A stretch of DNA of 64,000 nucleotides from G963667855 sp963667855 (GCA_963667855.2 CAXXKI010000012.1:1-64000), one strand, 5' to 3'; counted from the first letter of the stretch, positions 51,801-60,435 are shown. The notes: generated by a model from the sequence alone, not told the origin. Numbers and translations: made by a program.

Positions 51801-53546
51801 TGTATTCGGTTCTCCACTTTACTAGAGATGCTTGCCAAGATGGGACGAGGCGTTTTCCTTGATGAACTTATCGCAAGAAAAGGATCAGCTCTGGAGAATC
51901 GATTGGTAGATTTACTGATTGATGTATTTCGCCCACGTCAGTGGGCGGTATACGATGGTTTTCCTCGAGATTCAGCTCTGGAATTACTGCGAAGGATGGG
52001 CGGTAGCGGGCACCAGCGCGTAGTAAACGTTTTTCTGGATGCTGACAACCAATACGGAAAATTAGACGCCATCTGGGAGACCTTCGCCAATCCCAATCAG
52101 GAAACTCTCCAGAAACTCCGACGTATCGTGACAAGCGATGTGCTTTGGGATGATGATTTTCCAGTTTTGCAGCAGGAGGCTATGAAGGCTCTGGCCTCAG
52201 CGGGCGATATAGTTGGGATTATCGAAGGAGCTATGAATTTGGGCCTGAAGATACCGAGGTACCTTGAGGGTTGGCTTTGTCCGCAGATAGTGGGCAAGGA
52301 TGAAGGTATTCAACGCGCGATGGACGTTATGGAAGAGCGGAATCCCGCTACTCTGCCAGGGGCGTTGTATGTGCTCGGATTGTTACGGCACTCCCCAGCC
52401 ATGGAAGCGATCCTCAAGATTCTCAAAGATCCACCCAATGACGAGGTTCGTATAGCTGCGGTTATTAGCCTCGGCTTGTTCGGCGACCGCGCGAATTCGG
52501 CGGTGGAACTGATTAAAACCCAGATTGGTTTCGAGAAATGTCGCCACGCATCTCACACCGCTCTATGGCAAATCGAAACTGCAGATGCGCGACGAGCTCT
52601 GATTGCCTCATTGGATGAGCGTTGGGATCCATCAGTCGCTGTTACGCTGACCCAGTTCCAGGATACGCGGGTGGCGGCTATTGACAGTCTTGTCAGTTGG
52701 ATTGAGAAAGAGGATATGCGGAGCCCCCGCTTCTGGATAGATGGTGGCGATTTGGTTTTCGGCATGGCCTCGGAGGACGTGCTGGGGAATATATTGCGCC
52801 GGTGCCTCAGTTTGGCCGAATACGTTCGCGAGGCGGCCCTCGGCGGAGAGGGCGGACTGTTGACTTTCGACATGAAATATGGCGCTATCCGAGCTTTGGC
52901 TGTTATTGACCCGAATACTGCGAGATTGACTGCGAAGAAGGCGATGGTCGATTGCGAGTCTCGAGATCGACATATATATCCGCCTCTCCTATATCGGCTC
53001 GATCCAGATGAAGCTCGCGAAACATTCCTCGGTATGGCGGCGAAAGAGAAGAACCCTGCCGTTACGTGGGCCATGATGCTCTCCCTTCAATCCGCCAATG
53101 CTGCGTGGTTGCTAGATAAACTAAGCGACAACTCGACCACCACTCGGACGGCGGCATGCAAACTTTCTATGGGCGCTGCAATAGATAACAAGGATGTGTA
53201 TGACCGTGTCACCTCTTTGCTACAAGATCCATCTCATAGTGTGAGGAATGCGGCAGAGGCCACGCTGGAACGATGCCGACGTGAGCGATGGACGAGAACG
53301 CTAATCGAACAGGTTGACCGACCAAGGACGACTACTAGTCGTGCCTGGACGATATTCAATGCCATCTTACGGATTGCCGAAGTGGGCTATGAAGGGGGGG
53401 ATTGGCCAGAATGGGTAAGCCGATTTATCGAGTCGCGTCCAGTCCAAGAGTGCCCAGCTCTACGCAGGGTGTTTATGGAGCGGCTCAACGAGTTACGAAA
53501 GAAGTCTCTGAGGGATGCGATGGGCGAAGTAAAAAAGGCGCATTAA
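48828..53546 (+). CDS. Cap4/DUF4297-type nuclease - STAND NTPase - HEAT repeat protein (Avs-like)
   Basis: A 1572-residue protein. Residues 1-110 carry GGAATHKGIWYQALWCAF, then ILEPFGGDAWLEQPGHRRVVQLKTAYRGTW: the G...YQ, E...D...QxK pattern of Cap4/DUF4297-type PD-(D/E)XK nucleases (Asp56, Gln69, Lys71). Residues about 300-560 are a STAND-type NTPase: Walker A TGESGHGKT (325-332), Walker B WLLVALDDL (399-407), RVIVTCD sensor, then a winged-helix-like SHSRFLNFAVAKYL. The C-terminal two thirds are HEAT-like helical repeats (LRLLCRCPVPEALDAV, DEVRIAAVISLGLFGD, SVRNAAEATLERCR). This is the architecture of Avs antiviral STAND nucleases, but with HEAT repeats as sensor. 51 bases after the preceding giant gene; ATG 48828 is preferred over GTG 48819. 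Confidence 0.78.
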   Translation: MGIHLRAYKNGETGGAATHKGIWYQALWCAFQAASTQIETSETGGVKLILEPFGGDAWLEQPGHRRVVQLKTAYRGTWSLKEVVEDVLPDLYRAVELRKTGKVTYEFVTEGRLGDWKPVLKFFKSLGERFPQDALDESLSAAYEALDDHCAMKFAGSSGTFWKGTRTERKVFDRILEHLHKKELAANEKASIKQTRRKTWQLLAHFKFEGDVHDDEVRRKLDDYLLTVVEHREKLASIRDAMVGYLIDRSRKSRATITPAELFHRHGLKNVVQVGCSTLLRERSREQVKRRAQLLMYYPEWDVRKSDDSVSHKLLSLPPITAVTGESGHGKTWRLCDEVLRSDGTAVVLLNSTGDMHGDLQNAADEVWRTALGHDGQLNLQRLSARRADVLEIAQDQPWLLVALDDLKNVDQANALLTEPLEEWGVRVIVTCDNAIAEVFEQYRCQKPERVQVLRVGPFSTSERDTYIQRRLGDTWVDIPRVVRGLICSPLLAATYCDIASEQHGWQPQNEYELIERNWLRLTKGKIAPHCRDELRLRRLAATILDGEPYPWKVGSLDDAGIDEEAVHRMGKCGWIRINTDGYYEFSHSRFLNFAVAKYLAEGHRDKQIEDTELAERFALIMDVRKQYSGPYLGYVPMDWFFLRCRDNKDGAGALSVLRLLCDKLDHHSKEILHRDLLPTLGAAAPPLLWDSFVNIAEKGTAWGLSSVIDGLASLPIEQLKPRIIELLGESSPLLQRAALRLLCRCPVPEALDAVWNLHKQMQDDSARFLTADEVERGRPEAAARSLYNIGFDALRGCTRLKPEWLAEAIRCAAPDVEPVHDLAYLTARLNDDGNTWRIRKEDLFTMVAHDKRRSLALNIGIWHDVSKADWLEEVVNVNQDFLGAAALEALAQIDPFRAVRNLNRLPSDQWCFKGRFLSRLFASVPAETNEELRRNILAAEDRMFAFLVYRGNENSMDVNTFNILLDTFEVEVTKILEEAASFGLSKVRDKCIRFSTLLEMLAKMGRGVFLDELIARKGSALENRLVDLLIDVFRPRQWAVYDGFPRDSALELLRRMGGSGHQRVVNVFLDADNQYGKLDAIWETFANPNQETLQKLRRIVTSDVLWDDDFPVLQQEAMKALASAGDIVGIIEGAMNLGLKIPRYLEGWLCPQIVGKDEGIQRAMDVMEERNPATLPGALYVLGLLRHSPAMEAILKILKDPPNDEVRIAAVISLGLFGDRANSAVELIKTQIGFEKCRHASHTALWQIETADARRALIASLDERWDPSVAVTLTQFQDTRVAAIDSLVSWIEKEDMRSPRFWIDGGDLVFGMASEDVLGNILRRCLSLAEYVREAALGGEGGLLTFDMKYGAIRALAVIDPNTARLTAKKAMVDCESRDRHIYPPLLYRLDPDEARETFLGMAAKEKNPAVTWAMMLSLQSANAAWLLDKLSDNSTTTRTAACKLSMGAAIDNKDVYDRVTSLLQDPSHSVRNAAEATLERCRRERWTRTLIEQVDRPRTTTSRAWTIFNAILRIAEVGYEGGDWPEWVSRFIESRPVQECPALRRVFMERLNELRKKSLRDAMGEVKKAH

Positions 53547-53725
53547 AAACAGATATATGCAACTCGCTTTCACGCGGGGTATATTTGATTCGTATATAAC
53601 AGCATTTGTAAATTGGCCTACCAAACATTCGAGCGGGCTAGTTGTCGGACGGGTTTATCGGGATAACTCAAATAAACGGATCCGTGCTAAATGAGCGACA
53701 GGCTTAAACTCCAGGGAGTATCAAT

Positions 53726-55528
53726 TTGAGAATCGCACGCATCAAGATCAAGAATTTTAGAGGAATCGCGAAAGCAAATCTGCTTCTACCGGAACATGCG
53801 GTATTCGTTGGCGACAACAACTCCGGCAAGTCGACGATACTTGAAGCAATCGATCTCGTTCTTGGCCCTGATCGGCTATCGCGACGCTCAGTGGTTGACG
53901 AGCACGACTTCTACGCCGGCCAGTATATTGGCAGCGATGAGAATCCCGCCGAGATTAATGTCGAAGTTGTGGTTGTAGGTCTTTCAGACGAACAGAAGCG
54001 CCATTTCAAGTACCATATCGAGTGGTGGGAAATTAACACGAGTGGTTTGCTTGAAGGGCCACCTGTAGAGGAGACGGACGAAGATTATGTGATTCCGGCA
54101 CTACGTGTAGGATTTACCGGCGCTTACGATGCGGAAGAGGATGATTTTCTCGGGTCAACGTATTTTCTTTCGCCTGTGCGAGAGGATGGCACGCGCGACT
54201 CATTTTGTGCCCGGGATAAACGCTTGTGCGGATTCCTATTCCTCCGGACACTGCGGACGGGCTCTCGCGCACTGAGCCTCGAGCGGGGTTCGCTTCTCGA
54301 TATCATTCTGCGCCTTCAGGAAAAGCGACTCCAAATGTGGGAAGACGTCTTGACGCAGCTAAGGGCACTGTCCGTTGCTGAGAATCCGGAACTCGGTATC
54401 ACTAACCTCCTCTCTTCGGTCCAGAAGTCGATCCGCGAGTTTGTTCCGTCCGACTGGGCTGATGAGCCGCACATGCGTGTATCTAACCTGACGCGAGAGA
54501 ATCTCCGTCGCATTTTGACCGTGTTCATGGGTACAGGGGCAAAGCGCGAAGACGGTACCGACTATGTGGCGCCGTTCCAGCTTCAGGGTACGGGGACCAT
54601 TAATACCCTTGTGCTTGCGTTATTGTCGCTTGTGGCCGAGCTCAAACAGAACGTGATCTTCGCCATGGAGGAGCCGGAAATAGCACTCCCGCCTCATACG
54701 CAAAAGGGGATAATCGACAAGGTGCGAAGAAAATCCGCACAGGCAATCTTCACATCGCACTCACCATACGTTCTGGAGGAGTTCAAGCCGGAACAGATTC
54801 TCGTTGTTCAACGGACCGAAGGTGTGCTGATAGGAACACCAGCGGCGTATCCCCCTTCAGTGAAACCGAAAGCTTATCGCGTGGACGTCCGAACTCGCTT
54901 TTGTGAAGCGATGCTTGCGAGGAGGGTACTGATCACTGAAGGACGAACGGAATACGATGCGTTTCCTGCAGCAGCACGCAGATTGCATCAGCTGCATTCT
55001 GACGAGTTCCATACGCTTGAGAGCTTAGGAATCGCAGTGGTGAATGCCGAAACCGACACACAGGTAGCGCCACTTGGCAAATATTTCTCCGAGTTTGGAA
55101 AAACGGTATTCGCTGTTTTCGACCGACAGACGCCAGTGTCAAAGGCTGAGATTGAGGCGGCGGTCAGTTACTCGTATGAGGCCCCGGAGGATGGATTTGA
55201 GAACGTCGTCATCAACGGGACCGCTGAGTCCGGTCTTCGCCGCTTCGCGCTCGGTCTTGTGGAAAACGGTGAGTGGCCGCAACATCTCGCCTCGCGTACG
55301 CCCACAGAGCAGATGCCTCCAGAAAGTTTGCGTGATGTGTTGCTCGAATACTTGAAAGGTGCAAAGGGTGCTGGAAGTGCCGCGGACTTGCTCGGACAAT
55401 GCCTTCGTGACGAGATGCCGGATTATATCGTGAAAACGCTATTCGCGATTCAGATGGCGGCCCAACCTAAGCTAGACCATATCACCACCCCGGAAACAGT
55501 GGACGAAAATAGTGTACAGACGGAGTGA
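53726..55528 (+). CDS. gajA: Gabija protein GajA (OLD-family ATPase-TOPRIM nuclease)
   Basis: A 600-residue protein. The N-terminal ABC-type ATPase has RIKNFRG, Walker A VGDNNSGKST (29-37), a signature-like FQLQGTGTINTLVLALLSLV and Walker B NVIFAMEEPEIALPP, followed by IFTSHSPYVLEEF. The C-terminal TOPRIM domain starts at about residue 395 (RRVLITEGRTEYDAF with the catalytic Glu) and continues with VVNAETDTQVAPL and FAVFDRQTP. GajA is a DNA-nicking nuclease inhibited by nucleotides. The start codon is TTG 53726 behind AGGGAG at correct spacing. The next gene is a UvrD-type helicase three bases downstream, the classical Gabija pair. Confidence 0.88.
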   Translation: MRIARIKIKNFRGIAKANLLLPEHAVFVGDNNSGKSTILEAIDLVLGPDRLSRRSVVDEHDFYAGQYIGSDENPAEINVEVVVVGLSDEQKRHFKYHIEWWEINTSGLLEGPPVEETDEDYVIPALRVGFTGAYDAEEDDFLGSTYFLSPVREDGTRDSFCARDKRLCGFLFLRTLRTGSRALSLERGSLLDIILRLQEKRLQMWEDVLTQLRALSVAENPELGITNLLSSVQKSIREFVPSDWADEPHMRVSNLTRENLRRILTVFMGTGAKREDGTDYVAPFQLQGTGTINTLVLALLSLVAELKQNVIFAMEEPEIALPPHTQKGIIDKVRRKSAQAIFTSHSPYVLEEFKPEQILVVQRTEGVLIGTPAAYPPSVKPKAYRVDVRTRFCEAMLARRVLITEGRTEYDAFPAAARRLHQLHSDEFHTLESLGIAVVNAETDTQVAPLGKYFSEFGKTVFAVFDRQTPVSKAEIEAAVSYSYEAPEDGFENVVINGTAESGLRRFALGLVENGEWPQHLASRTPTEQMPPESLRDVLLEYLKGAKGAGSAADLLGQCLRDEMPDYIVKTLFAIQMAAQPKLDHITTPETVDENSVQTE

Positions 55529-55531
55529 CCC

Positions 55532-57262
55532 GTGAGTATCACAATAGACATCACGCGGACGCATGAGAATCTCCTGAGGGCCAAGGGGCACCTCCTGGTT
55601 CTCGGTGGTCCAGGCTCTGGTAAAACGACGATCGCGTTACTCAAGGCTAAGCGGGAGTTGACCTCCGGCAGCCTGAAGTCGGGCCAGCGTATTCTTTTTC
55701 TCAGTTTTGCCCGAGCCACCGTGGCGCGCGTCGCTGAGCAAGTAGGCGATCTAATTACTAGCCCGGATGTAAGAGCGATTGAGATAAACACATATCACGG
55801 ATTCGCATGGACGTTGCTTAGAAGCCACGGCTACTTGCTAAATGCGGACCACGCCATCACGTTGCTGCCACCTCCGGAGGCCGCGGCTAGACTGGCTGGA
55901 ATGTCGCCGGATGTGCGGAAAGCAGAGATACGGCGACTGTTCGATGTGGAAGGTCTGCTCCACTTCGACCTCTTCGCTGCGCTCAGTGCCCAACTGTTAT
56001 CGGGTAGCAGGAAATTGGCTAAGATTGTCAGTGATGCCTATCCTGTCGTCATACTCGACGAGTTCCAGGACACGAATGCTGAAGAATGGGATATGATACA
56101 GGCGTTTGGGATGAGCAGTCACCTTATCGCACTTGCTGACGCTGAGCAACGCATTTACGAATTCCGAGGTGCGGATCCCAAACGGATCAGCGAGTTTATT
56201 AACGCCTGTTGTCCATCGCAGTTCGATTTTGGAACTGTGAATAGGCGGAGCAATGGAACCGATATTGTCGCGTTTGGCAATGATCTACTTACTGGTGCAA
56301 ACAAGGGCAAGAATTACGGTGATGTTTCGATTGTATGCTATGGGTATTACCATGGACGGAATGAGCTGTTCAAGCTTAAAGTATCGCTTTTGGAAGGATT
56401 GAGGCGTCAAGTTAATTCGGGTAAAGCAGATTGGTCAATAGCCGTACTCGTTCCGACCAAGCGACTGATGTTAACCGTTTCAGACTACTTCTCTTCGAGT
56501 GCTGATGGACTTCCCAAATTGCGACATGATGTTGCCTTAGATACGGAAGGCCCATCATTGGCCGCGACCTTGATCGCCGGAGTTCTCGAAGCGGATTTCG
56601 CGAGCGAGGAGGTAAGTCGTCGGATAATCCAAGACCTATGTATGTATATTCGGGGACGAAAGGGCGTTAGTGGACCGAATCAGACTGAGGTCAAAATGGC
56701 CGACTCCCTCAACGTGTTTCTCGAAACGGGAAGACTCAGAGGAGCGAAACGTAAGGCGCTGGTCGAGGATATCTGTCGCATTGCCGCCTCAAGGCAGCAA
56801 CTTGAGCTATCGGGTGACCCAGGGGAGGACTGGCTGGCGATTCGGCGGCTGCTTGAAGGTGCGACGGCGGTGGAGTTGGCGCAGGTTGCCGCAGATGCGG
56901 AGTATTTGCGGCTATTTCACAAGGGCGCGATGCTTCGTTCTAGGCTATCAGAAATTTGGCGCACAGAGGGGAGTTATTTCGGTGCTGAGGAGGCAGTGCG
57001 GGATGCCTTACTCCAGGAACATTTTTCTGCATCAACGCGCACATGGGCGGGCATACATGTTATGACGATCCACAAGTCTAAAGGCAAAGAGTTCGACGAA
57101 ATATTCGTATGCGAAGGACGCTTCCAAGGGCGAATTGTCAGTACAAACGCGACGGAGAATGATATCGCTCAGGCTCGCTTGGCGCTACGTGTCGCAGCTA
57201 CGCGAGCAAGAGAACGTGTGACAATCCTGACGCCCAAAGACAAGAAGTGCCCATTCTTGTGA
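55532..57262 (+). CDS. gajB: Gabija protein GajB (UvrD-like helicase)
   Basis: A 576-residue superfamily 1 helicase. Motif I LVLGGPGSGKTTIALLKA, motif Ia FLSFARATVARV, motif II VVILDEFQDTNAEEW, motif III ALADAEQRIYEFRGA, motif V HVMTIHKSKGKEFDEIF and motif VI ALRVAATRARERV are all present. GajB senses or exposes single-stranded DNA ends and works with GajA to degrade phage DNA. GTG start 55532 lies three bases after the gajA stop. A little longer than the usual GajB of about 500 residues. Confidence 0.88.
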   Translation: MSITIDITRTHENLLRAKGHLLVLGGPGSGKTTIALLKAKRELTSGSLKSGQRILFLSFARATVARVAEQVGDLITSPDVRAIEINTYHGFAWTLLRSHGYLLNADHAITLLPPPEAAARLAGMSPDVRKAEIRRLFDVEGLLHFDLFAALSAQLLSGSRKLAKIVSDAYPVVILDEFQDTNAEEWDMIQAFGMSSHLIALADAEQRIYEFRGADPKRISEFINACCPSQFDFGTVNRRSNGTDIVAFGNDLLTGANKGKNYGDVSIVCYGYYHGRNELFKLKVSLLEGLRRQVNSGKADWSIAVLVPTKRLMLTVSDYFSSSADGLPKLRHDVALDTEGPSLAATLIAGVLEADFASEEVSRRIIQDLCMYIRGRKGVSGPNQTEVKMADSLNVFLETGRLRGAKRKALVEDICRIAASRQQLELSGDPGEDWLAIRRLLEGATAVELAQVAADAEYLRLFHKGAMLRSRLSEIWRTEGSYFGAEEAVRDALLQEHFSASTRTWAGIHVMTIHKSKGKEFDEIFVCEGRFQGRIVSTNATENDIAQARLALRVAATRARERVTILTPKDKKCPFL

Positions 57263-57406
57263 ATGTACGCCTATGGAGTATGACCTAAGCCGATTACACC
57301 AGAGTAACATTTGTTGTTCCTGGAATTTTGCCAAGTAAGAAACAACCACAACCGATGGTTGCCAAAAGTGCGGGAGAACCGTTTTAACCCGCCCGGTGAC
57401 ATGAAG

Positions 57407-58693
57407 TTACTGCTCAAGAGGATCAGGAATATCCTCTAATATTTGATTGCGATCACAGTGTTTTAAAAAAAGATAGAGAGAGGAATCGATTATTTTTAAG
57501 ATCTTACCTCCGCGATCATAATCCACAAATGGAGGATTGATATTCTTTCGAATCTGGTGCTGAGTGATATTGTGTAAAAAGGCACCCACATCACCTGAAC
57601 GTACATCGTCAGGTCTGTGGTGTATTTTTTTTATTTCATCAATCAATGTAGATCTGGATATCCCTTTTTCTATACCTTCGAACTTTCTGGTCAACAGTAG
57701 CTTTATAAAATAATACGGGAAGGCAAGCGAAGGTTTACCGCTTTGACTACTAACTTTTTTTGTTGTGTCAACAAATGTTTCAAAATTGCGAGTATGTCGA
57801 GCACCGTACTCATTTGCTTTGATCTCCAGGGCTTTCTGTAAGTGCTCCTCAGTTATCATAACTTTGCTGGAGGCAGACTTTTCCACGCCTGCTAAAAGAC
57901 AACAATGTTTACACACTTCCTGGACAACGCCAATACTGTCAAACGAGTCAGCTATTAGGTTATCCATGACTTTAGAAAAATCAACATTTAATAAATCTTG
58001 ACCTTTGTTGATTACTCTAACAAAATCACTTTTATCCCAAGGTTCAACAGGAACTTCAGTAATCCGATCTAGCAGGTCTCCGTTAAATTGCGCAAGGCGA
58101 TTAGCTTCTCTCCATATCCCCAGGATAATAAACACGACATGATGATCCTGGAATACACGAAGGTCATATGCGAGTTGTACTTGGACCTCCGCGGATAAAT
58201 AGTGGAAATTTTCCAATACAATATAGATATTGTTTACTTTCAGCAATTCGGAAACATCCTGTGCCAGCGCAAGATTATACTCTACGTATTTAACTGTCTG
58301 GCTCGTTTTACTAGTATTTTTATCAGCTGCCTCACCTGACAGGCTTGCCCCTTCCACGTATGGAACCTTAACTTTAAAACCGATTTTTCCTCCATGCTCT
58401 TGCCCTACTTCGTTTGTTTCTGACTCGATAAAAGTAATATTACATTGCCGAAGCACTGATTTATACAAATCGACTGGTCCAGCTTGTGGTGAGCATTCGA
58501 CCTTAACATACTTTTCCTTGGGAAGATGCGTCAAGATAAGTGAGGTTTTTCCTTGTTTCGACGAACCGTAAACAATCACTTCGTTACCACTTTCAATGGC
58601 AGCTTTGAATGTTTCGTCCACTGAATCGCGTTCTATGTAGGATTTAACCAATGTACTTTTTACGCCAAACACATCTGTCGTTCTATGAACCAT
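57407..58693 (-). CDS. AAA/STAND-like ATPase of unknown function
   Basis: A 428-residue protein. Walker A VYGSSKQGKTSLI (residues 43-52), Walker B INIYIVLENFHYL-like (about 160-170, acidic Glu), a sensor ILGIWREANRL, and a C-terminal helical, winged-helix-like part (GISRSTLIDEIKKIHHRPDDVRSGDVGAFLHNI). Between Walker A and B is an insertion with KIGFKVKVPYVEGASLSGEAADKN. It is encoded convergently to gajB with its own upstream region. Location suggests a defence or regulatory ATPase; I do not recognise a named system. The promoter region is now next to an IS element. Confidence 0.7.
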   Translation of the reverse strand: MVHRTTDVFGVKSTLVKSYIERDSVDETFKAAIESGNEVIVYGSSKQGKTSLILTHLPKEKYVKVECSPQAGPVDLYKSVLRQCNITFIESETNEVGQEHGGKIGFKVKVPYVEGASLSGEAADKNTSKTSQTVKYVEYNLALAQDVSELLKVNNIYIVLENFHYLSAEVQVQLAYDLRVFQDHHVVFIILGIWREANRLAQFNGDLLDRITEVPVEPWDKSDFVRVINKGQDLLNVDFSKVMDNLIADSFDSIGVVQEVCKHCCLLAGVEKSASSKVMITEEHLQKALEIKANEYGARHTRNFETFVDTTKKVSSQSGKPSLAFPYYFIKLLLTRKFEGIEKGISRSTLIDEIKKIHHRPDDVRSGDVGAFLHNITQHQIRKNINPPFVDYDRGGKILKIIDSSLYLFLKHCDRNQILEDIPDPLEQ

Positions 58694-59027
58694 CGTCCCA
58701 ATAACTCCATAATTCCACCATCAATGTTACAAATAATTATCACGGTTTAATCGACGAACTCAAAAACTTATATGCGATAACGCACACAGAAAATGCTAAT
58801 CTACATGGTTTATTCCCTTTGCCGTTGATTGGGGACTTTAGGGTACATCATCTGTATTAACATTGTTCCTACAGCGCTTTTAACGAACAAGCAAGCTAAT
58901 TCGCACATTTTAAATCCTAATTTGTGACCTGCACTCTTCGATGTCGGCTCAGCCTGGGAGTATATACTCTTAGCATGGATCATTCATGAGTGGTGGTCAC
59001 ACGATGAGCCGGAAACCCGACACATCT

Positions 59028-59036
59028 CATAGTATC
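59028..59036. repeat. Left target-site duplication of the IS element
   Basis: CATAGTATC directly before the left inverted repeat, identical to 60427-60435. Nine bases fits IS256-family duplications of 8-9 bp. Confidence 0.9.
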
Positions 59037-59066
59037 GAGGTAGTCTCAAAATCTGTGTAAATTGCA
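59037..59066. repeat. IS left inverted repeat
   Basis: 30 bases starting GAGGTAGTCTC and ending GTGTAAATTGCA; matches the complement of the right end at 25 of 30 positions. Confidence 0.9.
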
Positions 59067-59131
59067 AAAAGGAGGGGCATCCCCGATAAGTGTATTTGAA
59101 TAAAGCACTTATTTTGAAAGGAGACGCCCTG

Positions 59132-60370
59132 ATGGCTACTAAACAGGAACAGAAACGATTAGTCAAGGATGGTAATGCGGCCACTATCGTGGTTCATGAT
59201 CAACTGGAAGAATTAGCTTGTGCGGGAGCCCGCGAGATGCTGACCAAGGCGTTGAACGAAGAACTGGATGCATACCTGGGCCGGGATCGGTATGAACGAA
59301 CCGACTCTCGCCGAGGCTACCGCAACGGTACGACGCCTCGAAAATTGACCCTGGGGAGCGGTACGATCCAGTTGGCGGTTCCCCGCATCCGGGATGTTCC
59401 CGACGGACAAGAGCCGTTTGAATCGAAAATTCTGCGTAAGCATCAGCGTCGCAGCGACACATTGGACACGGCCTTCACGAATCTGTTCATCGAAGGGCTG
59501 GCGACGCGGGACTTCGAACCCGCTATTCGCCTGCTGGCCGGAGAAGATGCCCCGTTGTCGCCGAGCACGATCAGTCGATTGACCCGCCGGTTCAAGGATC
59601 AGTACGAGGCGTTCGACCAGCAGGATCTCAGCGACCGGAAGTTCGTATACATCTGGTGCGACGGGATTTATCTGAAGGCCGGTCTAGGCACAGAGAAAGC
59701 ATGCCTGATGGTTCTGATTGGTGCGGATACCGAAGGGGTCAAGCATCTGATCGCCTTGCGGGAAGGATACCGGGAGAGCACCGAAAGCTGGGGTGACCTG
59801 ATTCGGGATTGTCGTCATCGCGGTATGAACGAGCCGGCCTGCTGGATCGCCGATGGTGCGCTGGGCATCTGGGCGGCGATCAACGAGCAAAGTCCTCGAT
59901 CGGCCCAGCAGCGGTGTACGAATCACAAGACGATGAACGTACTGGACAAATTGCCGAAGAGCGAACGTCCGGAATACGCACAACGATTGCGGGCGATCTG
60001 GCAGTCGGACAGTGAAGATGCTGCCCGGAAGCGGACTCGGGAGGTGGTTCATGATCTCCGCGCGGCGGGATATGATCGTGCGGCAAACTGCCTGGAGGAC
60101 GATCTGGATCGCTGTCTGGCGTTCTATCAGTTCCCAAAAACGCACTGGCCGCATCTTCGGACCTCTAACGTGGTGGAATCGCTGTTCGCAACGGTCCGGT
60201 TAAGAACGAATGCCGCCAAGCGATTCAGAAAAACACGAAGCGGCGTACATCTGATGCACCAAGTGATGGAGCGGCAATCCAAACGATGGAGACGATTGAG
60301 ATCGGCCCACTTATGCTCGACAGTGAAGCTGCCCGGTGTGTCCAAAAAAACGAAAACGAAGGCCGCGTAA
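59132..60370 (+). CDS. IS256-family transposase
   Basis: A 412-residue mutator-type transposase. Family signature: GAREMLTKALNEELDAYLGRDRYERTDSRRGYRNGTTPRKL in the N-terminus, the first catalytic Asp in FVYIWCDGIYLKAGLG, the second in CWIADGALGIW, the CxxH-like QQRCTNHKTMNVLDKLP and the catalytic Glu in TSNVVESLFATVRLR. ATG 59132 follows AAAGGAG. The gene is intact and nearly fills the element. Confidence 0.95.
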   Translation: MATKQEQKRLVKDGNAATIVVHDQLEELACAGAREMLTKALNEELDAYLGRDRYERTDSRRGYRNGTTPRKLTLGSGTIQLAVPRIRDVPDGQEPFESKILRKHQRRSDTLDTAFTNLFIEGLATRDFEPAIRLLAGEDAPLSPSTISRLTRRFKDQYEAFDQQDLSDRKFVYIWCDGIYLKAGLGTEKACLMVLIGADTEGVKHLIALREGYRESTESWGDLIRDCRHRGMNEPACWIADGALGIWAAINEQSPRSAQQRCTNHKTMNVLDKLPKSERPEYAQRLRAIWQSDSEDAARKRTREVVHDLRAAGYDRAANCLEDDLDRCLAFYQFPKTHWPHLRTSNVVESLFATVRLRTNAAKRFRKTRSGVHLMHQVMERQSKRWRRLRSAHLCSTVKLPGVSKKTKTKAA

Positions 60371-60396
60371 AAAATGGTTATCGTGGGATGCTCAAA

Positions 60397-60426
60397 TGCA
60401 ATTTACACAAAAGTTGACACGACCTC
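60397..60426. repeat. IS right inverted repeat
   Basis: 30 bases, the reverse complement of which begins GAGGTCGTGTC and ends GTGTAAATTGCA; pairs with the left end. Confidence 0.9.
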
Positions 60427-60435
60427 CATAGTATC
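60427..60435. repeat. Right target-site duplication of the IS element
   Basis: CATAGTATC, identical to 59028-59036. Confidence 0.9.

Larger units (their letters stand above)
59037..60426 (+). mobile_element. IS256-family insertion sequence, complete, 1390 bp
   Basis: Bounded by inverted repeats of 30 bases at 59037-59066 and 60397-60426 that match at 25 positions, both starting GAGGT and ending GTGTAAATTGCA. Flanked by a 9-bp direct repeat. Contains one intact transposase gene. The TSD is perfect, so insertion is recent on an evolutionary scale. It landed in the space between the AAA ATPase gene and the PEP-CTERM gene and interrupts no recognisable gene. Confidence 0.93.

Noticed and set aside
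53726..55528. PARIS (AriA) or a plain OLD nuclease instead of GajA
   Set aside because: ATPase and TOPRIM are in a single chain of the usual GajA length, and a UvrD-like gene follows three bases later, which is the Gabija arrangement.
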